The notes: a model not told the origin generated them from the letters alone. DNA of 64,000 bases from Altericroceibacterium spongiae (GCF_003610805.1 NZ_RAPF01000004.1:1-64000), one strand, 5' to 3'. Positions 23,092 through 32,958 are shown, numbered from the stretch's first letter. Made by a program: numbers and translations.

Positions 23092-24468
23092 ATGTGGGGC
23101 GGGCGGTTTGCCGAGGGCCCGAGTGCAATTATGCGCGAGATAAACGCCTCTATCCCGTTCGACAAGGCGCTCTGGCGGCAGGACATCTCTGCGAGCAAGG
23201 CGCATGTTGCGATGCTGGCAGCCTGTGACATCGTCAGTGTGGAGGATGCCAGACTGATTGAAGACGGGCTTGATCGCATCGCTGGTGAATATGAAACCAA
23301 TGGAGTCCCTGAAAACTGGGACCTTGAAGATATTCATATGACCACCGAGAGCCGGCTTGCCGAACTGATCGGCCCGGCGGCGGGCCGCCTCCATACTGCG
23401 CGTAGCCGCAATGACCAGGTGGCGACCGATTTTCGGCTCTGGACACGGGATGCTATCGACCAAGTGGATGCGGGCCTCGCGGCCCTGCAGCGGGCACTGG
23501 TGGCGCAGGCTTCCGAACATGCCGGCTCGATCATGCCGGGATTCACCCATTTGCAGACAGCGCAGCCCGTAACGCTGGGCCATCATCTGATGGCTTATTA
23601 TGAAATGATCCGGCGGGACCGGTCGCGCTTCCAGGATGCGCGCAGACGTCTCAATGAAAACCCGCTGGGATCTGCGGCCCTTGCGGGAACGGGCTTTCCG
23701 ATCGATCGCGAGATGACCACACAGGCGCTCGGTTTCGATACACCGACGCGGAACAGTCTGGATGCTGTTTCGGACCGTGATTTCGCCCTCGATTACTTGC
23801 AGGCTGCGGCGCAATGTTCACTGCATCTGTCGCGTCTGGCCGAGGAGTTCATTATTTGGGCGAGCCAGCCCTTCGGGTTTGTCCGTATGCCCGATACGCT
23901 CAGCACCGGCAGCTCGATCATGCCGCAGAAAAAGAACCCCGATGCAGCCGAATTGGTGCGGGGGCATGCCGGACGGATCATTGGATGTGCGACGTCGCTG
24001 ATGGTCTCGATGAAAGGGCTGCCACTGGCTTATTCCAAGGATATGCAGGACGATAAACCGCCGGTTTTCGAAGCGGCTGGCCTGCTGGGCCTGTCGATTG
24101 CTGCGATGACCGGAATGGTGGCCGATACAACTTTCCGCACCGATAAAATGCGGCAGGCGGCGGAAATGGGTTTTGCCACCGCAACCGATCTGGCCGACTG
24201 GCTGGTACGTGAAGCCGATATTCCTTTCCGCGAAGCCCATCACATTACGGGGGCGGCGGTGAAGCTGGCGGAAAGCAAAGGCGTGGCGCTCGAAAAACTG
24301 TCGCTGGCGGAGCTGAAGGCGATTGACAGCAGGATCGATGAAGGCGTCTATCCTGCCTTGTCTGTCGAAGCATCGGTGGCTGCGCGTGCAAGCCTTGGCG
24401 GCACGGCTCCCGATCAGGTGCGCAGACAAGTGGCTGCGGCGGCGCAGGAACTGGGAATTACCGTGTGA
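23092..24468 (+). CDS. argH: Argininosuccinate lyase
   Basis: Splits argininosuccinate into arginine and fumarate, the last step of arginine synthesis (cytoplasm, homotetramer). It is 458 aa from the ATG at 23092, the family's usual length. The MWGGRF N-terminus, [16 protein letters not shown], and the signature [19 protein letters not shown] with its catalytic serine loop are all present. GTG at 23077 is an alternative start; neither has a strong ribosome-binding site. It leads an operon with a small lipoprotein gene, lysA and a siroheme gene. Confidence 0.95.
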   Translation: MWGGRFAEGPSAIMREINASIPFDKALWRQDISASKAHVAMLAACDIVSVEDARLIEDGLDRIAGEYETNGVPENWDLEDIHMTTESRLAELIGPAAGRLHTARSRNDQVATDFRLWTRDAIDQVDAGLAALQRALVAQASEHAGSIMPGFTHLQTAQPVTLGHHLMAYYEMIRRDRSRFQDARRRLNENPLGSAALAGTGFPIDREMTTQALGFDTPTRNSLDAVSDRDFALDYLQAAAQCSLHLSRLAEEFIIWASQPFGFVRMPDTLSTGSSIMPQKKNPDAAELVRGHAGRIIGCATSLMVSMKGLPLAYSKDMQDDKPPVFEAAGLLGLSIAAMTGMVADTTFRTDKMRQAAEMGFATATDLADWLVREADIPFREAHHITGAAVKLAESKGVALEKLSLAELKAIDSRIDEGVYPALSVEASVAARASLGGTAPDQVRRQVAAAAQELGITV

Positions 24469-24713
24469 TGCATTGCAAATCGGTTTGTCTTTGTCTTTCT
24501 CCTTTGCTGCTCGCTGCTTGCGGGCAGACGGCCGATCTCAAGCCTTTGCCGGGGCATGATTTGCCGCAGGCCCCCTATGGGCAGAAAGAGAAGCCAACTG
24601 CGGAAGAGTTGCTGGAACTGAGGACACAGGCGGCCCCTGAGCGCAGCGTCGAATTGCGAAAACGTTCGGAAGAACGTGAAGACGACCCATTCGACCTGCC
24701 ACCCGACGATTGA
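24468..24713 (+). CDS. Small hypothetical lipoprotein
   Basis: An 81-aa protein with a short hydrophobic segment and lipobox LLAAC, so it is probably a lipidated envelope protein. The mature part is charged and rich in Glu, Arg and Pro, with no recognised domain. The ATG overlaps the argH stop by one base (TGATG), and lysA follows after seven bases, so it is translated within the argH-lysA operon. Function unknown. Confidence 0.75.
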   Translation: MHCKSVCLCLSPLLLAACGQTADLKPLPGHDLPQAPYGQKEKPTAEELLELRTQAAPERSVELRKRSEEREDDPFDLPPDD

Positions 24714-24720
24714 GTGAACC

Positions 24721-25980
24721 ATGGATTATTTTGAACTGAAGAACGGTGAAATCTGCGCCGAGGATGTGCCGCTGGCTGAGATTGCCGTACAAGTGGGCAC
24801 GCCCGTTTATATCTATTCGCGTGCGACGCTGGAACGTCATGCCCGGGTTTTCCGGGAAGCGCTGGCGGGCATTGCGCGGACGCATCTGGCTTTTGCAGTC
24901 AAATCGAATCCCAATCTCGCCGTATTGAGCCTGCTGAAAAAGGAAGGTTATGGCGCCGATGTGGTTTCCGAAGGTGAAATGAAGCGGGCGCTGGCTGCCG
25001 GTATACCGGCGGCTGATATCGTCTTTTCCGGGGTTGGCAAAAGCAGGCGGGAACTGGTTGCGGCGCTGGATGCGGGGATCGGTCAGTTCAATCTCGAAAG
25101 CGAGGAAGAGGGCGTTGAACTGGCGGATATCGCTCTTTCCAAAGGCATGCAGGCTGTCGCTACGCTGCGTGTCAATCCCGATGTGGATGCGCGGACACAT
25201 GCCAAAATTTCGACCGGCAAGGCGGATAATAAATTCGGTGTGGCGTATGGCGATGCAGCCGAAATTTACGCTCGCCTTGCGGCTCTGGACGGACTGACGA
25301 TGCGCGGTCTGGCGGTTCATATCGGCAGCCAGATTTCCGATCTCGAACCTTCGCGTCAGGCTTTTCTCAAGATGGGTGAACTGATGCAAACCCTCCGTAA
25401 ACAGGGCTTTACCGTCACCCATATGGATCTTGGCGGGGGGCTCGGTGTGCCTTATCGGCTGGGTGAAGAACTGCCGGGGCCGGCCGATTACGGTGCTATG
25501 GTGGAAGAGGTGACGCGTGACTGGGATGCGACGATCATGTTCGAACCGGGGCGGGTCATTACCGGAAATTCGGGAGTTTTGCTGACCGAAGTCATTCGTG
25601 TGAAACCCGGGGTGAATGCGCCTTTCGTGGTGGTCGATGCGGCGATGAACGATCTGGCGCGGCCTTCGCTCTACGATGCCTGGCACGATTTTCTGGCAGT
25701 GCGGCCCACTGGTGAAAAGATGGTGGCGCATATTGTCGGGCCGATCTGCGAAAGCTCCGATACATTTGCCAAAAATCGTGAAATCGATACAGTAAAGGCC
25801 GGAGATCTGGCGATTTTCCGGACGGCGGGCGCTTATGGTGCGACCATGGCGAATACCTATAACAGCCGCGCTCTGGTGCCTGAAGTGATGGTCGATGGCG
25901 ATAAATGGGCGATTGTTGCGGACCGGCTGGAACCGGAGACGATCTTCGCCGCCGAAAGAGTGCCGGAATGGCTCGATTGA
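24721..25980 (+). CDS. lysA: Diaminopimelate decarboxylase
   Basis: Converts meso-diaminopimelate to lysine with pyridoxal phosphate, the last step of lysine synthesis. It is 419 aa, normal length. The PLP lysine is in HLAFAVKSNPN near residue 60, the glycine-rich phosphate loop is LDLGGGLGVPY, and GPICESSDTFA holds the catalytic cysteine of the second domain, followed by GAYGATMANTYN. It sits third in the argH operon. Confidence 0.95.
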   Translation: MDYFELKNGEICAEDVPLAEIAVQVGTPVYIYSRATLERHARVFREALAGIARTHLAFAVKSNPNLAVLSLLKKEGYGADVVSEGEMKRALAAGIPAADIVFSGVGKSRRELVAALDAGIGQFNLESEEEGVELADIALSKGMQAVATLRVNPDVDARTHAKISTGKADNKFGVAYGDAAEIYARLAALDGLTMRGLAVHIGSQISDLEPSRQAFLKMGELMQTLRKQGFTVTHMDLGGGLGVPYRLGEELPGPADYGAMVEEVTRDWDATIMFEPGRVITGNSGVLLTEVIRVKPGVNAPFVVVDAAMNDLARPSLYDAWHDFLAVRPTGEKMVAHIVGPICESSDTFAKNREIDTVKAGDLAIFRTAGAYGATMANTYNSRALVPEVMVDGDKWAIVADRLEPETIFAAERVPEWLD

Positions 25981-25987
25981 GGGAAAA

Positions 25988-26803
25988 ATGAGAAGTCTGC
26001 CGCTCTTCCATCGGATTGCCGGAGAACCGGTAATTGTGCTGGGAGAGGGGCCGATGGCGGAGCCCAAACGCCGGCTGGTCGAGCGGGCCGGTGCTGTCGC
26101 GGTGGCGGATATCGAGGCGGGTATTGCACAAGGTGCCCGGCTGGCTTTCGTGGCGCTGGAATCCGTGGAAAACTGCGAAAAATCGGCACAAAAACTGAAG
26201 GAAGCGGGGCTGCTGGTCAATGTGGTGGACCGGCCCGACTTGTGCGATTTTACCACGCCCAGCATTCTGGAGCGCGATCCGGTGCTGCTGGCCATCGGCA
26301 CTTCGGGGGCTTCGGCGGGTCTGGCCAAGCAATTGCGCTTGCGGCTGGAAGCGCTGCTGCCCCAGTCGCTCGGCAGGCTGGCTGCTGCATTGCAGGAAAA
26401 AAGGGCGGAAATCCGCCAGAAATTCCCTTTGTCCAGTGACCGGAGGCAAGCGCTCGATCAGGCCTTGGGGGAGGGCGGAATGCTCGATCCGCTCGATGAA
26501 AATAGTGTGCGAAGGTTACAGGTCTGGCTGGATTCCGAGGGCAGCAAGCCGGTGGGCGGAGAAGTGGAAATCCGCCTGCTGTCGGATGATCCCGAAGAGC
26601 TGACTTTGCGCCAGATTCGGCTGTTGGGCAGCGCTGACATTATCCTGTTCGACGAGCAGGTGCCGCAGGCCATTTTGAACCGTGCAAGGGCCGATGCAAG
26701 GCGGATTGCCCTGGGCAAAGGGGGGCAGAACGGCACAGAACAGGGCCAGAAAGCTGCTGAGCGGGGCCTGACGGTGATTTTACGGAGCCAGTCGGCCGGA
26801 TAA
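25988..26803 (+). CDS. Siroheme synthase-like protein (precorrin-2 dehydrogenase/ferrochelatase domain with SUMT remnant)
   Basis: A 271-aa protein. Residues 1-150 match the CysG-N/Met8 type: a nucleotide-binding VIVLGEGPMAEPKRRLVERAG, then CDFTTPSILERDPVLLAIGT and SGASAGLAKQLRLRLEALLP. This domain oxidises precorrin-2 and inserts iron to make siroheme. From about residue 195, VEIRLLSDDPEELTLRQIRLL and ADIILFDEQV resemble the first 60 or so residues of the uroporphyrinogen methyltransferase domain of CysG, but the gene then ends, so that activity must be absent. The usual GAGPGD motif is degraded to LSDDPE. It starts seven bases after lysA, and ATG 25988 is preferred over an upstream ATG inside lysA. 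Confidence 0.8.
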   Translation: MRSLPLFHRIAGEPVIVLGEGPMAEPKRRLVERAGAVAVADIEAGIAQGARLAFVALESVENCEKSAQKLKEAGLLVNVVDRPDLCDFTTPSILERDPVLLAIGTSGASAGLAKQLRLRLEALLPQSLGRLAAALQEKRAEIRQKFPLSSDRRQALDQALGEGGMLDPLDENSVRRLQVWLDSEGSKPVGGEVEIRLLSDDPEELTLRQIRLLGSADIILFDEQVPQAILNRARADARRIALGKGGQNGTEQGQKAAERGLTVILRSQSAG

Positions 26804-26808
26804 GCGCG

Positions 26809-27384
26809 TCAAAGGCCCAGTCGTGCGCGCCATTCGGCCAGTTCGCGGCGCGACATGCGGGGCCGCTCGACCGCTTCCTTGCCATCGCGCAGCCGCTTGC
26901 GATCCTTGTTTGGAGGCTCGACCGCGCGGACCCGCACCGGGGCGATTCCCTTGCGGCGAATGCCGAGCTGCTGAGCCGCGCCTTCGGACAGATCGATGAT
27001 TCGCCCGCGTCCCGAAAACGGTCCCCGGTCATTGATCCGCACCAGAATGGTGCGCCCGGTATCGAGGTCGGTCACTTCGGCATAGCTGGGCAGGGGCAGC
27101 GTGGTATGCGCGGCGCTGACTCCGTCGGGGCGGAATTTCTCGCCATTGGCGGTTTGATGGCCCGATGCCGATCCGTACCAGCTTGCATAGCCGACCGCAT
27201 CGTAAGACGGGTCGGCGGCAGGCACATAGGTCGTGCCGCGCACCGTATAAGGCGGACCGATCCGCACCGGCGTATCGCTGACGGGCCGGTAATGCACGCC
27301 ACCGCCGCAGGCGGCCAGAGCGAGCGCAAGCAGGGCAACCGGAAAGAGACGCAGAGACCGCAGGGAGAAGTTCGCCCCCGCCAT
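26809..27384 (-). CDS. rlpA: RlpA-like septal/peptidoglycan lipoprotein
   Basis: A 191-aa lipoprotein with lipobox LALAAC and a double-psi beta-barrel domain (residues about 60-150): VGYASWYGSASGHQTANGE, AAHTTLPLPSYAEV and VRINDRGPFSGRGRIIDLS. The last contains the catalytic-type Asp of RlpA, a lytic transglycosylase acting on naked glycan strands at division sites. There is no C-terminal SPOR domain, and the end is basic. It is the last gene of the pyrE operon, two bases after ruvX, and converges with the siroheme gene. Confidence 0.85.
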   Translation of the reverse strand: MAGANFSLRSLRLFPVALLALALAACGGGVHYRPVSDTPVRIGPPYTVRGTTYVPAADPSYDAVGYASWYGSASGHQTANGEKFRPDGVSAAHTTLPLPSYAEVTDLDTGRTILVRINDRGPFSGRGRIIDLSEGAAQQLGIRRKGIAPVRVRAVEPPNKDRKRLRDGKEAVERPRMSRRELAEWRARLGL

Positions 27385-27386
27385 TT

Positions 27387-27869
27387 TCAGAACGCGCTTC
27401 CGGCCAGCGCGTCGATGGCCGCCTGCAGGATCACCGCCGCAGCATGGGCATCGATCTTGTCGGCGCGTTTGGCGCGGCTCATATCCTGCGCGATCATCGC
27501 GCTTTCAGCCGAGGCGGTGGACCAGCGTTCGTCCCACATCAGGATCGGCAGGCCGAGCGGGGCGAGGTTGCGGGCATAGGCACGGCTGGACTGGGCGCGC
27601 GGCCCTTCGCTGCCATCCATATTGAGCGGCAGGCCGATCACGATGCCTTTGACCTGCCGTTCAGCGACCAGCGCTTCGAGCGCTGCCTTGTCGCGCGTGA
27701 ATTTACCGCGCGGCAGTGTCTTGGCCGGGCTGGCGAAATGCCACCCGGCATCGCAAAAAGCGGTGCCGATGGTTTTGGTGCCCAGATCGAGCGCCATCAG
27801 CACGCCGCCATCGGGCAGGGCATCGCCGAAATCGAGCGTGCCGGTGGTAATCAATGCGTTCTGGCCCAT
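27387..27869 (-). CDS. ruvX: Putative Holliday junction resolvase / pre-16S rRNA nuclease (YqgF)
   Basis: 160 aa, the usual length, with an RNase H-like fold. Visible motifs are [17 protein letters not shown] (first Asp), [26 protein letters not shown] (Glu) and [13 protein letters not shown] (last Asp). YqgF homologues trim the 5' end of 16S rRNA and were first proposed as resolvases. It overlaps the upstream DUF3089 gene by 19 bases. Confidence 0.9.
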   Translation of the reverse strand: MGQNALITTGTLDFGDALPDGGVLMALDLGTKTIGTAFCDAGWHFASPAKTLPRGKFTRDKAALEALVAERQVKGIVIGLPLNMDGSEGPRAQSSRAYARNLAPLGLPILMWDERWSTASAESAMIAQDMSRAKRADKIDAHAAAVILQAAIDALAGSAF

Positions 27870-29137
27870 GCGCTCACCCGTCTTGCGACATCCTGCTGCA
27901 GATTCATCCAGAACAGCGGAATGTCATAAACATGATAATTGTTGCCCGGCAGCGTATAGGGGCCGAGATCGGGCGGATCGCCGATCAGCAGCAAGCCCTG
28001 CCCGTCACAGCGGGCAGGGACTGCGCCGGCGACCAGTTCGCCCGAGGTCAGCGCATCGTTGGGCACCAGCGTTCCCACATTGGCACTGGCCGGCGCATCG
28101 CCATCGAGCGTCCCCGATAGCGGATTGACGCAAAGGATCGGGCTGTCACCGCGCAATTGCCCGTCATAGCCGGGGGATTCGCCGTAAATATCCATCACCG
28201 GGCCGGGATTGGCCGGTTCGCCGAAGCTCGACCAGGTGACGATGCAGCCGCCCTGATCGGGGGTTTCGCAAGCGGGCAGGCCAAGTGCGGGCAAATCGTG
28301 TTCGACCGAGACTGGCCAGCCGATGGGATAGACCATGGCGATGCGGTTTTGCAGCGGCGTGCCGGCAATCCGGTCTTTCAGCAGATGGAGAATATGGAGC
28401 GAGCCCTGACTGTGCCCGGCCAGCACTATCGGCATATCGGCGGGAATATTCTGCACGAAATAATCGAAAGCCTGCTCGACATCCTGATAGGCCGCATCGA
28501 TGGCCTGCCCCGCTTCGGGAGCATCGGTGAGAAAGGCACCGAAAGCGGCCTGACGGTAACGCGGAGCCCAGATTTCGCGCGCCTGATTGAACGGGCTGGC
28601 AAGGCCGCGCACGAAAATCTGCGCGCGCTGCTGCGATTTGATGTCATCGAGCGGTGCGTTCCAGTGTTTCTTTTCGAGATAGCTGGTCGGATGCACGAAG
28701 AAGACTGCAAAACGCGGCGGTTTCGCATCGGTGGCAGGGGCGGGGCTTGTGGCGGCTGCCGCAGGAGCGGGCTCGGCCCCATCAGCGGCCATTGCCGTAC
28801 CACCCTTACTCTCATCCTCCGGCATGTCCTGATTCTGCGCGGCGGCTTCCTGAAGCTTCAGCGCATCGCGATTACGATCTCCGTCATCCTCCGCATTCGC
28901 TTCTATAAAAGAGGGTTGCCAGCGCGCCGGATTCTGCCCCTGCTCCATGCCGGGCCGGGCAAACCACATATCCGGGTTCTGATAGGCATTTTCCTCAAGA
29001 GGTGCCTGTTCGACAAATTCGGCCGTGGGGACAAAGGCCAGCCGGGTCAGTTCGTCCGACCAGACGCGCATCGCAACCAGCGCGCCGAGTGTCAAAACGA
29101 TCAGAAAGGCAAATATATAAAGAAATTTACGCGCCAT
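27851..29137 (-). CDS. DUF3089 alpha/beta-hydrolase-like protein
   Basis: A 428-aa protein. An N-terminal membrane anchor ([19 protein letters not shown]) is followed by a Pro/Ala/Glu-rich linker (about 90-140) and a hydrolase domain with the nucleophile elbow [16 protein letters not shown]. It belongs to the DUF3089 family, thought to be lipase- or esterase-like, but its substrate is unknown. The acidic linker region is longer than seems needed for an anchor. It is within the pyrE operon, overlapping its neighbours on both sides. Confidence 0.8.
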   Translation of the reverse strand: MARKFLYIFAFLIVLTLGALVAMRVWSDELTRLAFVPTAEFVEQAPLEENAYQNPDMWFARPGMEQGQNPARWQPSFIEANAEDDGDRNRDALKLQEAAAQNQDMPEDESKGGTAMAADGAEPAPAAAATSPAPATDAKPPRFAVFFVHPTSYLEKKHWNAPLDDIKSQQRAQIFVRGLASPFNQAREIWAPRYRQAAFGAFLTDAPEAGQAIDAAYQDVEQAFDYFVQNIPADMPIVLAGHSQGSLHILHLLKDRIAGTPLQNRIAMVYPIGWPVSVEHDLPALGLPACETPDQGGCIVTWSSFGEPANPGPVMDIYGESPGYDGQLRGDSPILCVNPLSGTLDGDAPASANVGTLVPNDALTSGELVAGAVPARCDGQGLLLIGDPPDLGPYTLPGNNYHVYDIPLFWMNLQQDVARRVSAWARTH

Positions 29138-30224
29138 CCTTGGCTTTCATCTTTTCCTGCCAGTCCCGATGGATTTCGGAACGCCGCTCAAGGGCAACCT
29201 TAATCATGGCCAGCAGCGGATCGGCCAGAAACAGGCCGAGAATGCCGAACAGAATGCCCATCACGAGCTGCATGGCCAGCACCAGTGCAGGGGCCAGATC
29301 GACGGTTTTCTTGGCAATCAGCGGGATCACCACATATCCGTCGAAAGTCTGCACCAGCGCATAGACGAAGATCGTGTAGAGCCCCATATCGGTTCCGCCG
29401 GAAAAGCCGACCAGAACCATAAGCACGCCGGATACCACCGCGCCGATATTGGGAATGAAGGCCAGAACGCCGGTGAGAATGGCCAGCAGCACGGCCATGG
29501 GCACACCGTAAAGCGCCAGCATGATATAGGTGAAAATGCCTTCGAACACCATGCCGAGAAGGCGCCCGGCCATCAGGCGGCGCATGGTTTCGGCCATACG
29601 CTGGATCGTCAGATGGAAGGATGTGCGGCGCGGGGCAGGCAGAATCCACGCGACGCCACGTTCGTAAAGGCGCGGTTCGAATGCGACATAAATGCCGATG
29701 ATGAGGATCAGGAACAAAGTGGTAAAACCGCCCACCACGCCGGTCAGCGCGCGGGTGACTGTGCTGACACCGTTCATCAGTTGCCCGGCAATGCTTTCTA
29801 TGCTGCGCGCCTCGATCGCAAAACCGTTCTGCTGCGCCCAGCCTACCGCGCGATTGGCCTGATATTCGATGATCGAGGGCAGTGCGGCTGCCTGCTGCGC
29901 CACTTGCGAGCCGGCGAAATAACCCAGCCACAGAAGGAAAGCGATGGCGAGCAGCAGCACGATCAGAATGCGGGTCGGGCGGTTGATCGGCACAAATTTG
30001 CCGATCAGGCGGGCGCCCCCGTCTATGATCGAGGCAAAGACCATGCCGCCGAAAATCACCAGCAAAGACTGGGAAATATAGACGGTGAGGATGGCAAGGC
30101 CGACAATCAGGACCCAGACCAGCGCCTTGCCCGCTTCCTGACGCAAAACAGGATTGGTGATGTAAGTCGGGCTTACACCGATGGGCCGGTCGAGATCGTC
30201 CTTGTCATGCTCATTGCGCGCCAT
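29127..30224 (-). CDS. AI-2E family transporter (TqsA/PerM-like permease)
   Basis: A 365-aa inner-membrane protein with about eight hydrophobic segments, including ALVWVLIVGLAILTVYISQS near the start and FTTLFLILIIGIYVAF midway. The C-terminal signature region is GVLAFIPNIGAVVSGVLMVLV and DGYVVIPLIAKKTVDLAP. The family exports AI-2 or acts in sodium/proton antiport; the substrate here is not known. ATG 30224 is preferred because AGGA lies seven bases upstream. It overlaps lepB by 14 bases. Confidence 0.85.
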   Translation of the reverse strand: MARNEHDKDDLDRPIGVSPTYITNPVLRQEAGKALVWVLIVGLAILTVYISQSLLVIFGGMVFASIIDGGARLIGKFVPINRPTRILIVLLLAIAFLLWLGYFAGSQVAQQAAALPSIIEYQANRAVGWAQQNGFAIEARSIESIAGQLMNGVSTVTRALTGVVGGFTTLFLILIIGIYVAFEPRLYERGVAWILPAPRRTSFHLTIQRMAETMRRLMAGRLLGMVFEGIFTYIMLALYGVPMAVLLAILTGVLAFIPNIGAVVSGVLMVLVGFSGGTDMGLYTIFVYALVQTFDGYVVIPLIAKKTVDLAPALVLAMQLVMGILFGILGLFLADPLLAMIKVALERRSEIHRDWQEKMKAKDGA

Positions 30225-31104
30225 CGCCCGTTCCTTCCGTATCCCCTTCTGTAACAAGGGCGGGGCGCAGAGAGGTCCAGGAGCGGCCGGGGCGCAGGCT
30301 GGAGAACCAGCTCAGCGGGTTCCAGCTCTCGCTGCCATCGAGCGAGAAAGTGATGAATTCCGCCCGTCCGCCGACATCGGCAATCGGCACCGGCCCGCCA
30401 AGACCGTTGCCGAAAGGCCCGGCCGGTGCGCGGCTGTCGGCAGAATGGTCACGATTATCGCCCATCAGGAAGACATGGCCTTCGGGAATGGTGATTTCCG
30501 CCATATTGTCGAGCGGCTGCTTCATATGGTCGATGATAAGATAGGTCGCGCCGTTGGGCAGCGTTTCGCGATAGGTCGGCGGTTCGTAAACCTGCGAGCC
30601 ATCGGGCAGGCGGGTGCGATAGGGCTCGAAATCGGACAGGCAGTGTATGCCGTTGCACATCTGCTGTTCGGAGACCGGAATGCGTACCGGCGGTTCGACC
30701 TGCTGCGGCACGGGCTCGCCATTGAGAATGATCTGGCCGTTGACCAGCGCGATCCGGTCTCCCGGCAGGCCGATCACGCGCTTGATATAATCCTCATTCT
30801 TGTCCGGCGGCACGGCGATCACGATATCGCCATATTGCGGTGTGCTGGGCGCGATGCGCCACTCGCTGCGCGGCAGCAGATGGAATGAGGCCGAAACCCA
30901 GCTCCAGCCATAAGGATATTTGCTGACCACCAGACGGTCGCCCACCAGCAGATTGGGGACCATGGAGGCGGAGGGGATATAGAAGGGCTTGGCAATCAGA
31001 GTGTGGAAGGCCAGCACGGCCAGCAGCATCAGCGCCAGCCCGCGCAATTCCGCGAACCAGTTCACTTTCTTCTTGCTGGTGTCCTTGCTGTGGGAAGCAG
31101 TCAT
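30211..31104 (-). CDS. lepB: Signal peptidase I
   Basis: Cuts Sec and Tat signal peptides on the outer face of the inner membrane. It is 297 aa from the ATG at 31104; a TTG eight codons earlier is possible. One N-terminal membrane segment precedes the catalytic Ser in YIPSASMVPNLLVGDRLVV. The general-base Lys is in EDYIKRVIGLPGDRI, and the box E motif is VFLMGDNRDHSADSR. It follows acpS by 33 bases, the usual pdxJ-acpS-lepB order of alphaproteobacteria. Confidence 0.95.
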   Translation of the reverse strand: MTASHSKDTSKKKVNWFAELRGLALMLLAVLAFHTLIAKPFYIPSASMVPNLLVGDRLVVSKYPYGWSWVSASFHLLPRSEWRIAPSTPQYGDIVIAVPPDKNEDYIKRVIGLPGDRIALVNGQIILNGEPVPQQVEPPVRIPVSEQQMCNGIHCLSDFEPYRTRLPDGSQVYEPPTYRETLPNGATYLIIDHMKQPLDNMAEITIPEGHVFLMGDNRDHSADSRAPAGPFGNGLGGPVPIADVGGRAEFITFSLDGSESWNPLSWFSSLRPGRSWTSLRPALVTEGDTEGTGDGAQ

Positions 31105-31137
31105 GCCGGCGGGTTCTTCTCTTTCCAAAATACAGGC

Positions 31138-31548
31138 TCACAGCGTCTTGATGGGGTGGGCTTCGAGGATCACGAAGGCCTGTGCCCATGGATGATCGTC
31201 CGTGAGTGTCACATGAATGGTGACCTCATGGCCGGGCGGTGTCAGCTCTTCCAGCCGCGCCCTGGCCCCGCCTTCGAGAGCGAGGGTGGGTGCGCCGGAG
31301 GGAGCGTTCACGACCCCGATATCCTTCATGAACACACCGCGCTTGAATCCGGTCCCGACAGCTTTGGAAAAGGCTTCCTTGGCAGCAAAGCGCTTGGCAT
31401 AGGTACCGGCTTGCGTATGCGGGCGGCGGGCGGTCTTGGCGCGTTCCACTTCGGTGAAGCAGCGCTGTTCGAAGCGGTTGCCATGGCGCGCCAGCGCGGC
31501 GGCGATCCGCTCGATATTGCACAGATCGGACCCCAGACCGATAATCAC
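31138..31548 (-). CDS. acpS: Holo-acyl-carrier-protein synthase
   Basis: Transfers phosphopantetheine from CoA to acyl carrier protein. It is 136 aa, normal. [12 protein letters not shown] carries the Mg-binding Asp, and [18 protein letters not shown] the Glu and Lys. The start overlaps the pdxJ stop by four bases (ATGA), so the two are translationally coupled. Confidence 0.95.
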   Translation of the reverse strand: MIIGLGSDLCNIERIAAALARHGNRFEQRCFTEVERAKTARRPHTQAGTYAKRFAAKEAFSKAVGTGFKRGVFMKDIGVVNAPSGAPTLALEGGARARLEELTPPGHEVTIHVTLTDDHPWAQAFVILEAHPIKTL

Positions 31549-32291
31549 CGCGCCGCATCCATCAGTTCGCGCATCCGCAGCACGGCGCTTTCCAGGCCGG
31601 AAAAGATCGCTTCGCCGATCAGATAATGGCCGATATTGAGTTCGGCGATCTGCGGAATGGCGGCGATCGGCTGGACATTATCGTAGGTAAGGCCGTGTCC
31701 GGCATGCGGTTCGATACCGTTCTTCGCGGCAAGGGCGGACATATCGGCAATGCGTTTCAGTTCCGCGGCGCAGGCCTCGCCGGTGCTGTTGGCATATTCG
31801 CCCGTGTGGAATTCGACCACCGGGGCCCTGAGCCGCATGGCCGCTTCGAGCTGGCGTTCCTCGGGTGCGATGAACAGGCTGACCCGGATACCGGCATCGA
31901 GCAGGCGACCGACCACGGGGACGAGCTGATTATGCAGCCCGGCGGCATCGAGCCCGCCTTCCGTGGTCCGCTCCTCGCGCTTTTCGGGCACGATACAGGC
32001 GGCATGGGGCTTATGGGCAAGGGCGATAGCCAGCATTTCCTCGGTCGCCGCCATTTCCAGATTGAGCGGCAGATCGGTCGATTGCTGGATGCGTCTGAGA
32101 TCGGCATCGCGAATATGGCGCCGGTCTTCGCGCAGATGGGCGGTGATCCCGTCCCCGCCGACTTGCGCGACGATTTCTGCCGCGCGCACAGGATCGGGAT
32201 GTTCGCCGCCCCGCGCATTGCGGATCGTGGCGACGTGATCGATATTCACGCCGAGGCGCAGCTTGCCGGAAGATTGCCCGCTATCGTTCAA
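31545..32291 (-). CDS. pdxJ: Pyridoxine 5'-phosphate synthase
   Basis: Condenses 1-deoxyxylulose 5-phosphate with aminoacetone phosphate to give pyridoxine phosphate (vitamin B6). It is 248 aa. The N-terminal [17 protein letters not shown], the barrel motif [13 protein letters not shown], and the C-terminal GHGLTYDNV and [12 protein letters not shown] are typical. It overlaps pyrE and acpS by four bases each. Confidence 0.95.
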   Translation of the reverse strand: MNDSGQSSGKLRLGVNIDHVATIRNARGGEHPDPVRAAEIVAQVGGDGITAHLREDRRHIRDADLRRIQQSTDLPLNLEMAATEEMLAIALAHKPHAACIVPEKREERTTEGGLDAAGLHNQLVPVVGRLLDAGIRVSLFIAPEERQLEAAMRLRAPVVEFHTGEYANSTGEACAAELKRIADMSALAAKNGIEPHAGHGLTYDNVQPIAAIPQIAELNIGHYLIGEAIFSGLESAVLRMRELMDAAR

Positions 32292-32869
32292 TTTTTGCGG
32301 CTCCCCGGCTTTTCCACCGGCTTTGCCGCCAGTTCGGGCGGGATCTGATCTTCAGGCCAGGTCGGGAAATTCAGCGCGACGAGCGGATAGAAGGGCACAT
32401 CGAAAGCCACTTCGCCGCCCGACCGGTCGACCAGCGAAGCCAGCGCGACGACATTGCCGCCAGCCTCTTCGATGGCCTTGATCGCTTCGCGCGAGGACAG
32501 GCCGGTGGTGACGACATCTTCCACCACGAGAATTTTTTCACCCGGTGTCAGTGTGAAGCCGCGGCGCAGTTCGAATGTGCCGGTGGGGCGTTCGACGAAC
32601 ATCGCTTCCTTGCCCAGCGCGCGGCCCATTTCATGGCCGATAATGATCCCGCCCATGGCCGGCGAAATCACTTTGTCGATCGAGTGACGCAGATCGCGGG
32701 GAATCTTGTGAACCAGCGAAATCGCCAGTTTCGCGGCCCTCTCCGCGTCCATCAAAACGCGTGCGCATTGCAGATAATGCGCGGTATGAAGCCCCGAGGA
32801 CAGTTTGAAATGTCCTTCCAGAAGGGCGCGACTGGCGCGAAATTCCGCGAGCACCTCGTCTTCGGTCAT
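32288..32869 (-). CDS. pyrE: Orotate phosphoribosyltransferase
   Basis: Joins orotate to PRPP to make orotidine 5'-phosphate in pyrimidine synthesis. It is 193 aa. The PRPP-binding motif ILVVEDVVTTGLSSREAI and the N-terminal HFKLSSGLHTAHYLQCA are present. It is the first gene of a long minus-strand operon (pyrE to rlpA). A perfect dyad (32877-32892) lies directly before the start codon. Confidence 0.95.
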   Translation of the reverse strand: MTEDEVLAEFRASRALLEGHFKLSSGLHTAHYLQCARVLMDAERAAKLAISLVHKIPRDLRHSIDKVISPAMGGIIIGHEMGRALGKEAMFVERPTGTFELRRGFTLTPGEKILVVEDVVTTGLSSREAIKAIEEAGGNVVALASLVDRSGGEVAFDVPFYPLVALNFPTWPEDQIPPELAAKPVEKPGSRKN

Positions 32870-32876
32870 CGTATGA

Positions 32877-32892
32877 AATCAAACCTTTGATT
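32877..32892. promoter_or_regulatory. Palindrome just upstream of pyrE
   Basis: AATCAAA-CC-TTTGATT is a perfect inverted repeat with 7-base arms and a 2-base centre, eight bases before the pyrE start. It could be an operator or a small leader hairpin that affects pyrE translation. No regulator can be named. Confidence 0.35.
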
Positions 32893-32958
32893 GTTGTTTC
32901 CAGAACCCCGTCGAACATTGGCCGGGATCAAATCTTTCGAAAAACTCCCTAGAAGCGC

